Program-made: the position numbers and the translations under genes
NCBI GenBank assembly: GCA_030704615.1
Contig: CM060734.1
Coordinates: forward strand, 38,518,042 to 38,582,041
From: Takakia lepidozioides
Taxonomy: Eukaryota; Streptophyta; Takakiopsida; Takakiales; Takakiaceae
Direction: 5' to 3'
DNA: 64,000 nt
The notes under the pieces: model-generated
Told to the model about the DNA's origin: nothing
Databases searched by the model: none
The model's input: only the letters and a program-made list of their open reading frames with translations
Shown: piece by piece, positions 1 through 11,900 of the stretch
Layout: each line of letters begins with the position of its first letter
Numbering within the stretch: the stretch's first letter is position 1

Positions 1-157
1 CGCGGCTCCCACGCCGCTCGGGATTCCCTACAAGCTTCCTCAAAACCTCTTTCCCGCTCCAGCACAGATGGAAATTGAGGAGCAGCAAGGCCGACGGGTT
101 CAAAAACATGTCGAGGATGTAGAACCCCACGGCTTGACACCAGCCACGACCCGCCAT
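1..157 (-). CDS. 5' exon of an unidentified gene, cut by the left edge
   Basis: An open frame of 52 codons starts at an ATG at 157 and runs leftwards off the window. The peptide begins MAGRGWCQAVGFYILDMF and has a strongly hydrophobic stretch around residues 11-30 (FYILDMFLNPSALLLLNF), followed by a basic segment (KEVLRKLVG, ERRGSR). This suggests a membrane anchor or membrane-associated protein. I do not recognise the family. Support for a real gene is the clean open frame, the plant-like hydrophobic/basic pattern and a telo-box about 125 bases upstream. It is too short to be certain. Confidence 0.4.
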   Translation of the reverse strand, partial: MAGRGWCQAVGFYILDMFLNPSALLLLNFHLCWSGKEVLRKLVGNPERRGSR

Positions 158-280
158 TGCCAGCGTCGCATCTACAAATCCATCACCGTTTATCCAGCAA
201 CTTCCCACTCAACATTTGAACTCTCTCGAACTTGTGGAAAAACCTTAACAGCTCCCTGGATCGAGGGATCGAAGGTTTAG

Positions 281-289
281 TTAGGGTTT
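281..289 (-). promoter_or_regulatory. telo-box upstream of the left-edge gene
   Basis: On the minus strand this reads AAACCCTAA, the plant telo-box often found near the transcription start of translation-related and other highly expressed genes. It lies 124 bases upstream of the ATG at 157. A functional role is inferred from position only. Confidence 0.35.
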
Positions 290-299
290 AGCATGGCGT

Positions 300-1200
300 C
301 GCTTGTATTAGGGTGCTGGAGGTGGCTGATTGAGTAATGGCTCCTCCTCTGTGAATGAAGAGATGTACTTTCGTCCATAATTAGTTGAACTACAATACAA
401 ATTTTATAGTCCCTGCCTTTAAGTTAAGCAAAGGGTTTTGATGCTAGGGACCGATACTCGCGATGAAGTTTCGAATTAGGTCAAGACAAGTGTAGAAGGA
501 GTATTTCATCCTTATGCATGAATGAATGAAATCCTTGGATGAATAATTTTATGCATGTGTGACAGGTTGTGCTGAGTATGGTAGGGCTTGCATGTATTCT
601 ATGCATTTTATTTTATTTTTTATTTTAATTTTGAAAAAGGCCCAAGATAGGCCGAAAAGAGAGAGAGAGAATGTTCGCTCAGTTTGAGGGGAACACAAAG
701 GAACATAAATTACCTTTGTCAAAGGGCTAACGCCAGTAGTATGACTTGCCTTGGAACAGACAGCTGATCCGAGTTTTCCATATATCCTCTAAAAATCCCT
801 TCACACAAGCATCAATCTGTTGTGTGTGGTTTGTCCAATAACGAAGAACAACCAGTATTCTTGCTCACGTAAGTCAACATTCCGCCGCTTACAATCAGCA
901 ATCCCCCTTCGTTATATGTCTATATTATGTTCAGAGGACGTCTTTGTTGCTGATTTAGGCAGACATTGTTTCAAAAGTTTGTTTCACCAAGGCGATTTGT
1001 AAATCCTGATTAGGTGCGACAATTGAAGCGCTTTCTCTCTCTGTTCAGATGATCTAAGACACAAGCTCTCAGGGGGTGTGTCATTCCGCAATGCTTTGCA
1101 TATAGTGGAAGCAAAGAGTAAACAGTCTTTTCAGTGACACTCGACCTACGAGTTCAAATTAGAGTCAACGTCCTCCTAATCTGGATGTACTGAATAGTAA
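300..1200. other. no recognisable gene
   Basis: I see no convincing coding sequence here on either strand. There is an AT-rich stretch near 600-640 and a short GA-rich tract near 658-670. The region may hold the promoter of the leftward gene. Confidence 0.5.
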
Positions 1201-1212
1201 CACCCTGAATAG

Positions 1213-1602
1213 AATATCCAGCCTTTCTTCGGAGGAGGCACTCGAACTTCCTCTGAGATTGAGTTCGCCAACGATGACTTTCTGTTGAAAACGTCTGACT
1301 TCCTCTGGGCACACTCTCTCCCACAAGGTGCAACTAGAAACCACCCCTGCTCCAATCCCATGGGCCCAGACTCCCCAGAAATAAGCACTGTTGACTTACC
1401 TCCCTCCCTTGTTCTTGTGAGTGGGCAAGATTTGTTGCGCGACCGGCAGCTCGAGTACGTTGAGATGCTAAAAATGGCACGCAAGAGTGTTCGGATGCTG
1501 TACTACGAAGCTGCCGACCATAGTCTTCTTTTCAGCGCGACAAAGGAGACAGAACTTGCATTCAAGGACGTAATGCTTTATTTGAAGCAGATAAATGAGT
1601 GA
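1213..1602 (+). pseudogene. carboxylesterase (CXE, alpha/beta hydrolase-3) C-terminal half
   Basis: The frame opens after a TAG at 1210 and runs to TGA at 1600-1602. It matches the C-terminal half of plant CXE carboxylesterases (the family that also contains the gibberellin receptor GID1). Visible are the IQPFFGGGTRTSSE strand, SDFLWAHSLPQG, the NPMGP segment, VSGQDLLRDRQLEY with the catalytic Asp, and ADHS with the catalytic His. The N-terminal half, with the HGGG oxyanion hole and the GDSAG nucleophile serine, is not found in the preceding 1.2 kb. CXE genes usually have one or two exons, so this is most likely a 5'-truncated duplicate; a distant upstream exon is not excluded. There is no ATG before the conserved block, and without the serine it cannot be an active esterase. 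Confidence 0.75.
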
Positions 1603-1662
1603 TGGACACATTGGATTGGACACTGAAACTCTTGATGCCTGAGAATAAACCATCTCCACTAG

Positions 1663-2314
1663 ATGAAACTAGGTGTGTCACCAACCGATCTGACTCAGTA
1701 TACTTCAGACTCCAGACTCATGCAGTACTGTACTGTATGTGTACTGATGAGTACTGTATGTGTTCCAAAAATATGGAATGGTGAGGTTCGCATGAATAAG
1801 TGTGTACACGAGCTCCATCTTCGTTCCAAGAGATCGGAAAGTGATCGAATGTTCTTGCCCTGAGTTCTCCGTCGTCCAACGAACGATGCTTGTCCTCCGT
1901 CAACTAAACAGCTTAATGTTTGAACGATTGAACCACCCAGGCAAGCCTCAAGTCTTTGAATAAGACAATCGAAACCCACAACTGATTCTGGATTGCGATG
2001 TACACTTCCATGTTACCTACTCCGAGGTATGCTGCCAGGAGTGAGACGAAGCTCCATTTTAGGTAGTATTGTGATCTCAGGAGCAAAGATTAGGGTTTTC
2101 GGGATAGGGTTTCGCTATTCTTGTGAGAATTTCTGCATTGGATTGTGAAGCAGCTCTGATTGTAGTCTCTTTGGAGGTTCAGTTGTGGGATCTGTAGACT
2201 GTATTCTCACTTCCAATGCCCACCCCTGAAGGATGCTTACAAAATCTCTTCCCCTCTCTCTGCCCATTCCACGGGCTTGGCACTGCAGATTGCTGTTGAC
2301 GAAAGGAGGGGTGG
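1663..2314. other. intergenic region and 5' region of the IF-2 gene
   Basis: No coding signal is seen. A TTAGGGTTTT element at 2090-2099 followed by GGGTTTCG near 2105 resembles telo-box sequences of plant translation-related promoters. An in-frame TGA at 2297 precedes the chosen IF-2 start. Confidence 0.45.
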
Positions 2315-5300
2315 ATGGCAAGAGGGTGGCGCCAAATGCGCGCCTGCTCTCGCCTACTCGAACCCATTCCACCTTACTCTGAACGACTTTTGGTACAGCT
2401 ACTGGGTCCTGCATGTCGGTGTTTTTCTTGGAGGACAGGGCAGGCTGTTTGGGGATTCGGCAATCAATGCTCTAACCAGGGCCTTCAAATTCGCACTCCT
2501 TCCCTTAACATACTTGATAGTCCATCTTCAGATCACTTGACTCATTTAGGGAGTGCCCTATCCAGCAATCTCTCTGGTGGACCTCCAGTTTATATTTCCA
2601 GCCATTGCTCTAGTGATGGATTGTCTATAGTTTCCATTGGACTTTCCCAAAATCTTAAGAAGAATTCCTCGTCCACTAAGCCAGAAATCCCTACACCTAT
2701 CGTCACTCGCTTCAGAACTGGGTGTTTTTCTCGTCAATTCAGAAGCACGGCCACTTTGGAGGCTAAGGCAAAAGTTGGGCCTTCGGGAACTACGGTAGGG
2801 TATCGGTGGAAGGGAAAAAAGGGAGCGGGGAAGGGGGATTCGACTGATGGTCTCAAAAGGCCTGTTGTAGAGACACGGACACCTCCTTCTGACAAAGTGA
2901 TAGAAATCTTTCATGGAATTACTGTGGGGGAGCTCGCAGGCCGTCTGCAACTAACGCTCGAGACAGTGCAAGTGGTGTTGGCAGGGCTCGGGGAGCCTGT
3001 TTCTGCGGCTTCTCAATCTGTGGCCACCGACACTGCGGAGCTTGTTGCTCTGGTATTCTCTCGCTTTTTCTCTCTCCGCTGCCCGATGCCTGAAAAGCAA
3101 CAATTGAGTCTTCGACTAGACCGTCAGTACGGTGCAGTTCCTGCATCAAAAGACTATGGCGAGCTATCATATGCAGGGGACATTCACCGAGAGCATCTCT
3201 CTCTTAGCGCCCAAAGCAGAAAGTGATACAAGATGCATGGTTTATGCCTGTGTAAAACTCAGAACTGTTCATTCATTGGAAGCACATGGTTCTCTCTCCC
3301 CCGCAATCTCTAATGTGGACGTCAGAAAGTTTTGTCTTTCTTCAGTTCCTTTGTGCGACCCCCTCTCAATATTTTGCCTGTCTGGTCCCTCTTGATGAAA
3401 ACGTCCATGCCACAGAAAGCCAGGAAGGTAGATTTCCCCTTTACTAAAGTTTTGGCACTTGGCAGAGGCGGACAGTCAGTGTTGGTCCGGTTTCACATAT
3501 TTTACCTTGTAGGTTCCACTTACAGGCATGAATTTTTTTTGGTCACTGTGCTAGTCATGGAGATTCCTGTAACAGTGGTGCTCACAATATTCATTTGGAG
3601 ATGTACAGGAATTTGATGTCAGTGTGAAGAAATTGTGGTCTGGCAATGGAAAGCAGAATGGAAATGGGGAGGTATTGGTCCCTCGTCCACCAGTGGTTAC
3701 AGTTATGGGTCACGTGGACCATGGCAAGACGTCACTACTCGATGCACTTCGACAAACCTCCCTGGCTGCACGTGAAGCAGGAGGGATAACTCAACATTTG
3801 GGTGCATTTGTTGTAGCTATGCCTTCGGGAGCTTCTCTTACCTTCCTTGACACGCCAGGTGTGCAACAGGGTTCCCTGTCCTTTATTTGCAGTATTGCAA
3901 AAGTTGCCTATCTCTTTTTGGAGAGGATGCTGACTATACTCAGACAGATAGAGTCGCAAGGTTTTTAGTTGTAGGGTTTTGTCGCTAGAAGTGTACTCTT
4001 TGGACTTTCCTTGCCTAGCCTTAAGGCCATGGACCTTGGCCGGGTTTGCATGGAGGAGAGGAAACAATAGGCGGCAAGGGAACCAGAGGAGAGCAGACTG
4101 AGGGCAACTACGAGAAGAATTGTTAGCTTCAACACTGAAGTTGTAGTGGTTTTACAGGTTCATTTTCGAGCCCAGAGATTGACCATATCAAACAATGGAT
4201 GACTTAACCCTTATGGACAATCCCCTGCGGATTTGGGGTTTGAGCCAATGCAGTTTACATGAGACCCAAAATAACCATAATAGGACAATCGAGTGTTGAT
4301 TTACGCACGGGCATTGAACTGAGAGTACACGGCCAGCTTCAATGTTGAAACACAAAGCTTCAAGAAAGAGCAGTGGGGTTGAGAGAATAGTAGTCTAAGC
4401 AGTGACAGGGTTTGCAATGCTACAAAACAACTCGATTTCCTTGAACCCATGCAGGCCAGTGGGCCTGGCACCTTTGGAGGATGTTGATATCAGGGCTCTT
4501 TTGGTTGAATGGTAGGTCATGCGGCATTCAGTGCCATGCGAGCACGGGGGGCAGCTGTCACCGATATTGTGGTGCTGGTAGTTGCTGCTGATGATGGGGT
4601 CATGCCACAGACTCGGGAGGCGTTGGCCCATGCTCAGGCAGCCAAGGTTCCAATTGTGGTTGCCATCAACAAGTGTGATAGAGAGGAAGCTGATCCTCCT
4701 AAGGTCCGGAAGCAATTAGCTGTAGAGGGCCTGGAGCTGGAAGAAATCGGGGGTGATGTCCAGGTCAGTCCCTTATATTATCATCTTTGCTTTCTCACTG
4801 ATTGTGCCTCAAGACATAATATTGCCTCAGTCCTGGTGGTACGAACTTTTCTGAACCAGTAGGGGTACGCGAAGTTGGGAAGGTTGGACGGAGGATGAGG
4901 ATGACATATTGTTACACTGCGTCCTCCAAACTGTAAATGAGTCACTTGTATGTGCAGGTAGTGGAAGTTTCTGCAACAAAAAGAATGGGTTTGGACAAGC
5001 TAGAAGAGGCTCTTTTACTACAAGCAGAACTGATGGAGCTGCGGGCACGTGTCCGTGATGAACCTCATGCAGTTGTGGCTGAAGCGCGAGTGGACCGTGG
5101 CCAGGGGCCCCTGGCAACTGTTATAGTCAGATCAGGAACCTTGGTTCCTGGTTTGAACATTGTGGTGGGAACACAGTGGGGTCGAATCAGGGCCCTGCGT
5201 GATATGCTTGGGCGGCAGGTGACATCAGCTGGACCATCAACACCGGTTGAAATTGATGGGCTACGTGGCCTTCCGGAAGCTGGGGATGAAGTACAGGTTG

Positions 5301-6853
5301 TTGCAAGCGAGGATAGAGCCAGGAAGCTAAGCCAGGGGCGGTACTGTCGGATGGAAGAGAGACGATATTGGCAGTTGAAGGAACGTAGTGTTGCCGCTGC
5401 TGCACCAGTTGCACAAGAAGGAACAGAAGATGCAGAGGCTGAGAAAGTGGAGATGACGGTGGTAGTGAAGGCTGATGTGCAGGGGACTGCACAGGCAGTG
5501 AGTCAGGCACTCGAAAGTCTTAGTAGCCCTCAGGTACTTTAAAGAGTTCCACCTATTGGGTTGAGTTCCACCTATTCATTTTCTGGTCAGGTGTGCACCG
5601 TGCTGTGGCCCACTTGTCTATGTTGTTTGCCTGTGTTTGACATGTGAACAGGGGGAGATTCAGGTATCAAAGGGCTGCCCCACCTACTCTATCTTTTTCT
5701 GTCTTCCTCAGAGCTTCCATTTGCATACCTTTGATGGCAGAAGACAACCTGCTGGACTTCTCTTGAGTTGAGATGCCAGAGCATGATCCTACTTAATTTC
5801 TTGTATGTTTAAACAGGTGGCAGTGAATATAGTGCATGCAGGGGTGGGTCCAGTATCTCAATCAGATGTTGATCTGGCGGAAGCTTGCGGAGCTTGTGTT
5901 GTAGGCTTCAACGTTCGATGTATGGCAGCTGCAGTTGATGCAGCTGCCCGCCGTGCCAAAATCAAGGTGATTACCTTGTCTTGATCTATACATCTCTTGC
6001 TTTGCTAGAAGAAATATGTCTATGCTTTGACAAGTGAATGCGTGTTTTTCATATCTGCAAGACCCACTCTGGTGCATCTTGGAAAATCAAGGTGATTTGA
6101 CTTCAATGGGCCACAAAGAGCTGGTGTTTGTGTGTGCGTGTGTTTCTCTAGTGGTAGTTACCGGAGTCTTCATTCTCGCAGTTTGAAAACCCAATGTGTC
6201 AGAAAAGGTTGCCCATCTCTTTAGCCAGGCATGTGGTTGTTGTCCATGTGCTGCATAATACCCAGGAATAACCTTTTTATTTGGAGCAGATACGGCAGCA
6301 CCGCGTCATTTATCATCTGCTGGAGGATATTGGCTCCCTCATTGTGGGCATGGCACCAGGGACAAAGGAAACACAAGTGGCAGGCCAAGCTGAGGTACAT
6401 GCAAACTGAACTTTTGTTTTGGTTTCAAGTTGAGTTTTGAACAATAGGAGGTCGATGAGATTGAAAGTATTTGAAACATTTTGCTGTATTTAACACTCTT
6501 GTTTTTCAAATGTTTCTTTCCAGGTGCTCACTGTGTTTGAATTGAAAGGAAAAGGTCGGGAGGGAAAAGGTGCAACCAAGATTGCGGGCTGTCGGGTTGT
6601 CGACGGGCGCCTACATCGTGATTCACGAATCAGGGTTTTGCGGAGTGGGGATGTCATGTTTGAAGGAATGTGCCAATCGTTGAAGAGAGAGAAGCTCGAT
6701 GTTGACACAGTGGGCAAGGGAATTGAATGTGGTATGATCGTTCAAGACTGGGTTGATTTTCGGGTCGGTGATGTGGTCCAGTGTATCGAAGACATCCGGC
6801 GAATGCCAAAATATGTCTCCTCACAAAATGGTGCTGCACGTATTGAGTGTTAG
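2315..6853 (+). CDS. translation initiation factor IF-2, organellar (probably mitochondrial)
   Basis: This bacterial-type IF-2 GTPase would place initiator fMet-tRNA on organellar ribosomes. Seven exons join in phase: 2315-3052, 3609-3858, 4516-4763, 4958-5533, 5817-5966, 6290-6394 and 6524-6853, giving 798 aa. The first ~190 residues are rich in Ser, Arg and aromatics with few acids, as in a mitochondrial targeting region. An IF2-N domain follows at ~193-246. The G domain shows G1 GHVDHGKT (~280), the G2 block [11 protein letters not shown]3 DTPGH (interrupted by intron 2), G4 NKCD and G5 SATK. Domain II, the IF-2 linker domain ([14 protein letters not shown]) and a C-terminal beta barrel ending RMPKYVSS complete the family order. 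The length fits plant mitochondrial IF-2 better than the ~1000-aa plastid form. The start is fixed by a TGA six codons upstream. No lesion is seen. Confidence 0.93.
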
Positions 6854-8934
6854 TTATTCACAACTGTATCATGGAGGGAGAATGGCATCGAAAGTCCTCT
6901 GGCTTGCCATTGCCTTTGCACTCTCAGGCTGTTTTGCATCCATACCTGGTTGTTGGATTTCATCCTCAGACCATCAGGCTGAAGTACAAGGTGGTTGGTA
7001 GGGGGCCTCAGTGGACAGAGGGTTAAAGCTCATGCAAGCAATGCTGTGGAGCTTAGTGTAGACTAACCTGAAATAGAGCAAAATCAGGGGTTGAAAGGTA
7101 TGAGTAGACCACCAAAACCCTTGGTTTTAAGATACAGAGAGTTTTCAGAAAGTTGATACAGGTGGTGTCCATTGAGGACATCAGCTTATACGAAGAATTT
7201 TGACCGCATAATTGTCTTCACAAACTGAGCCTAGTTGGAGAGCCGATAAAAGATCCAGGCTGAAAGGCCAGGGGAGAGAGGGCCGCAGGGCGCCAGCTCT
7301 CTGCCCATGAATGCAGAGGGCGAAGCAAAAAAAATAGTTTTCTTGCTGCTGCTGCGCCCCTTCTTGGACCTCTTCAGCTTTCTGGGCTCCTAGTCTCGCC
7401 AGCATCGTGGTGTTTCCGCAATGAGCTCGTCTCTCTGCTTTCGATATAGCGACAGTTTTATTGTACTCTGGGTCCGGTTGCCAGTTAGCATTGAAGCATT
7501 TTAGGTCCGATTTATTGTTGTATTGAACTACATTTGATAGCCTCATTGTTTTCCGGGATGTCCGAGGAGGCATCCAAAGGAACTGGATGGCCCCACATAC
7601 AGGGTGAAGTATTGTGATGTAAGACTTGTTCAACTTATTGGTGAGTATGCATGTGGATCACTTGATTTACTTGGGACTTTGGTCGACAGAGTTTCAGATG
7701 GAGGCTCAGCTTTGCCTTGTGGCTATAGACCCTCCATACTGGACTCTTGCGGCAGGAAAGACTTAACTTGTCCCAGGTTGCTCGGTCATGTTAAATGTGT
7801 AAGAGGTCGTCACTTTTCAAGTGTGAAAAATCCCTTCTCTCTATGTCTCTTGTCTTCTTGAAGGGTCCACATGGATGTCTCTCCCAATTATCTGCATCCG
7901 TGTGGCGCGCACCAGTAAGATATATCACAAGGAGCTAAGCACAACCACTGGGCAGTTGCATACTTTCAGCCCAAATCTTCATAGTGTACAATGCATTGCG
8001 CTTGGCAGCCTTTGATTGATTGATCCTCAGCGAATTCGACACAACTGACAAGCAAAATCCAGGAAGGTGTGCCTGACCTTACCCACTGGACCAGACAAAG
8101 TTGACCAGCTAAGTACATCGCTGTGCCAGCGACACCTGCTACACTAGACGTCAAGAACTGTGGGTCCACTTCGTGTTCTTGTTCTTGCAGCGGAACACAA
8201 CTCGAGGCTACATAAAGCCAAACGTCCTTGGGGTGGAACCAGCCCGGCACTATCGTGTTTGCACAGGACACGCACGGCCCTGTTCTGGTCTAGAATCTTC
8301 TTGCGTTACTTACGATACTCCGATCTACCATGTATGTCTACTTCTCTCTCTTTGGGGCCCGTGGACATGAGAAAGAGAGAGTCTAACGTCCAGCGATTCA
8401 ACTTCAGAAAATTATTTCTTTTTCTCTGAGCTATCTGTATGTCATGTTCTTTTCTCTCGGAGTAAGTCTGTTTCAACTTAGGTGGCATAATCGTCTCTTT
8501 GTTAATTGAGAGGCGTGGGGGAGGGGTGTATATGCCTCAAAGCTTCCCTCCCTACAGTAGTATCTCTCTATCAGAGTGTGGTATGATAATATATCGTCAA
8601 GAAAATTTTCCTTCTCACGTGGAATTCTACTGTTCTTTCGCTCCTGCTTTCCCTGCGAGAGAGTAATTTAAATCGCGTCCAGTGTGACAATTTGACTCTG
8701 GAGTGCAGATAACAATATGCAGCATGCAAGTCATTCATAAGCACGTCTGACGAATGCTCGACATATCACAGCAAACCGCGAACAGCGAAAATTGTAGAAA
8801 GCAAGCTGTAATTTCTGTAAGCAAAGCTTACCGGAACAGTACTTGCAGCAATTGCAATTACCTACCAGAAATTTCCCACCGAAACAGCACTTGCAGCTTT
8901 GGGACTGACACTGTCAACAAATTGAAGGCAAGAA
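6854..8934. other. intergenic; no supported gene
   Basis: Two kilobases without convincing coding signal. A 150-codon minus-strand open frame (7181-7633) is Gln-rich and hydrophobic at its end, but has no recognisable domain and no second supporting feature. The segment 8520-8700 is AT-rich and may contain the DGK promoter. Confidence 0.45.
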
Positions 8935-11900
8935 ATGGGAGAGACGGAGAAACAGGACGTTCAGAAGGGACAGAAGGAAGAACGAATGCGGGACATGGTG
9001 TTGCCGGACTACATCTTGAGGGGAAGCACAGGTTCTGGCGATCTGGTTTCCGAGGTGGCTCCCAAGTGGCCGTTGCTAGTGTTTGTGAACACCAAGAGCG
9101 GTGGCCAACTCGGCCGTCCCCTACTCTCTTCCCTTCATGTTCTCTTGAATCCCAAGTAGGTGATCTTAGTCTTCTGTTGTACTCAATATCTATTATTGGA
9201 GAAAATAGGATTGAACACACCAAGAGCCTGGAATTAAGAGGGACGGTACACCCTGAAGATGATAGCCTGGATCATATAGATGTGGAAACAGGTATGAGAG
9301 CTCCTGTGAATGAGGGCCCAGTGGTGGCAGCTCACATGGTTAGGCCATGTGTTGTACCAGAAGTAAGTACAATGATAGTAACGAGAAGCAAAGCCAAACT
9401 AATACCTCCGGTAGTTGAGGAAGATGTTCGAATTTTGCGATATAAATACAAACTATGAATTGGTAGACCTCAAGACTTCACTTAAGAAACACGGATAATG
9501 TTTTTAGTTTGCATCTACCCTACATTCACTTGGCATGCTGATCTATGACACTTACCATGCATTTCGATCAAATGGTTTGAATAAGAGTAGTCTCTAAAAT
9601 TGCAAGAGGCTCTCCCGCTGCTCTCCTCCTGTCATACTGGGCTCATTTCCCCTTTATATACATGCAGCGAGTTTCCAATTTTGATCGTATGTAAGTCAGA
9701 TGGCCTTCTATTCATCATATCTTGCCCAAGGTCAAGTGGATCTTAGTTACGCCGGCGTCGGCAGGAGTCTTCTCTCTCTCAATCTGATCAAATCTAGCGT
9801 CGTCTAATAATGCAATGGCTCCTTCTCGGACGAATTGATCAATAATAATTGATACCCTTTCACTGATTTCAGAAATTTTCTGAGTGCATAGCCAGAGAGA
9901 GGATTTGTCATGAAACTTTGTGTGCATCTCCTGTGCATTTGTCTTTCCATATTTCAAGTGCAGGGCCTAAGTTTTTTTGGCTATGGCCAATACTTTAACA
10001 TACCATAACTCCTTAAAACATCTTTCCAGGTGTTTGATTTGGCTGAAGACAACCCTGAAGAAGAATTGGTCCTAGTACTGGGTCGTCTTGAGAAGTTGAT
10101 GTCGGAGGGACACAAGATTGCATCCGATATTCGGACCAACCTGCGCATGATGGTAAGCTCTACTGCATCCCTACTGTCAATACGCTTATTTTCTAACTTT
10201 TCAACTACAGGACTCGTGAACCTTCTGATACTATACTCACTTGAGTTGGGGCCTGTGCAGAACGTTTGCAGAGCCAGCTGGGAATTTGAGAGGGATTGAT
10301 GGAAGAGGAGGTGCTTGCAGGTAACAGGAGGGGATGGGACAGTAGGCTGGTTGCTGGGAATAGTAAGCGATCTCAAGCTGGAAAGTCCACTGCCCACTGC
10401 CACAGTGCCACTTGGGACTGGCAACAATTTACCCTATTCTTTTGGTTGGGTGAGTTGCATTCATATGTACATGTCTGTTGGAAGTGGGTATGTGACCTCT
10501 TCGGCTTGTTGTTTGCTGTATATACAAATTTGTGTTTTCAATTCCTCAAAATAGGGGAGGATGTTGATGTCAGGGGAAGAAGAACCCAAGTACAAGTGTG
10601 GAAGCGGTGCGTAAGCTTTTACTGAAGGTTGCGCATGCCACCCCCTTGCTCGTGGATAGGTACGGTTTCTTGCCAGTTCATCGATGCAAAAAATTCAAGC
10701 TTCCTAGTGTTTGAAAACATGAATCTGTTGCCTTTAGTCTCAGTAGAGGCCAAAAAGCCAAGACCTGTAGGTGTTTGTTTCATCTCACAAACCATTGCAA
10801 GGCTATTGCATATCTATAGCTTCAGCCAGTTGTAGTATGTAGAAGGAACTAAGATGGGTTTTGTTTCCTTGCCATGCCTATAAGCTGCCACAAAGCTTAT
10901 TGTATTGGCGGGGTACTAAATGTGGGATATCATACACAAGCTCCACTACATTACCATCTCTAGTTCTACAGTCTATAGAGAATTCATCCAACCTGCTCTG
11001 GTCAGATTTGGAATTTTTCCCTCCTCTCATCCTTCTAGATATTCCCTTTGGTTTCATTTGCTTGGTACAAATGCCTTGGTATATTTAACAAGACAAATCC
11101 ATGACATGTTATGTGAGCCTTTCAAACTGATGCAGTTGGCATGTAATAATGAAGATGGCACTCTCCGAGCAAGACAAGTCACTAGAGCCCGTGAAAGTGC
11201 CTCATTCTTTGCATTCTTTCAAACGTGTTTCTCCAAAAGACCCACTACACCAGGCAAGGACTTCCATCACCACTACAAATTGTGTCGCTGTTTTTGTGAA
11301 CATTGACATGTTGTAACTACTTTCTGATTGTGTATTCATTTAAAAGAAGCACTGAAACTGCCCATTCAAGCGTGGGCATGGTTGTGTATGGATTTGCTAA
11401 CTGTATACAATGGATGCCTGTCTGTATTGCCTTGGACTGGTACATTTGAATTGTAATCTAATCAGGGAACTGATGCAGGAGGGACGACTTACTTTTCGTG
11501 GAGGTTTTTGGAATTATTTCAGTATAGGTGGGGATCCTTACTTTTTTCATTCAATGTAAGGTAAAATGCTGCATTTACTCTAATTGGGTACAGTAGCATT
11601 ACTGGTAACTGTTACATTAGAAGATTCTGTCATATGTTTGTTTCCGAGCCTGTTTCCAAACATCAGCCAAAAACGTTGGAGTATCTACCATGCGAAAGAT
11701 TCTCATGGTCTTTCACATGTCTTGATCTAGGTATGGATGCTCAAGTAGCATATGAATTTCATTCAAGGAGGGAGAAGGAACCTCAAAAGTTCAAAAACCA
11801 GTTCAGAAACCAGGTCTCCTATTTCTCTCTCCCCACCTTCTCTCTCTCACCCACGCTTCTAAAAGGTGTTGTTGTCAAGGTGGATACATCATTGTCCAAG

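Noticed and set aside
7181-7633. 150-codon minus-strand open frame as a gene
   Set aside because: No recognisable domain or splice context; Gln-rich middle and hydrophobic end look accidental.
9157-9159. Explaining the DGK TAG by RNA editing
   Set aside because: C/U editing in plants acts in organelles; this is a nuclear multi-exon gene.
8754-9458. 234-codon plus-strand open frame
   Set aside because: It is a shadow of DGK exon 1 in another frame and crosses the exon-intron border.
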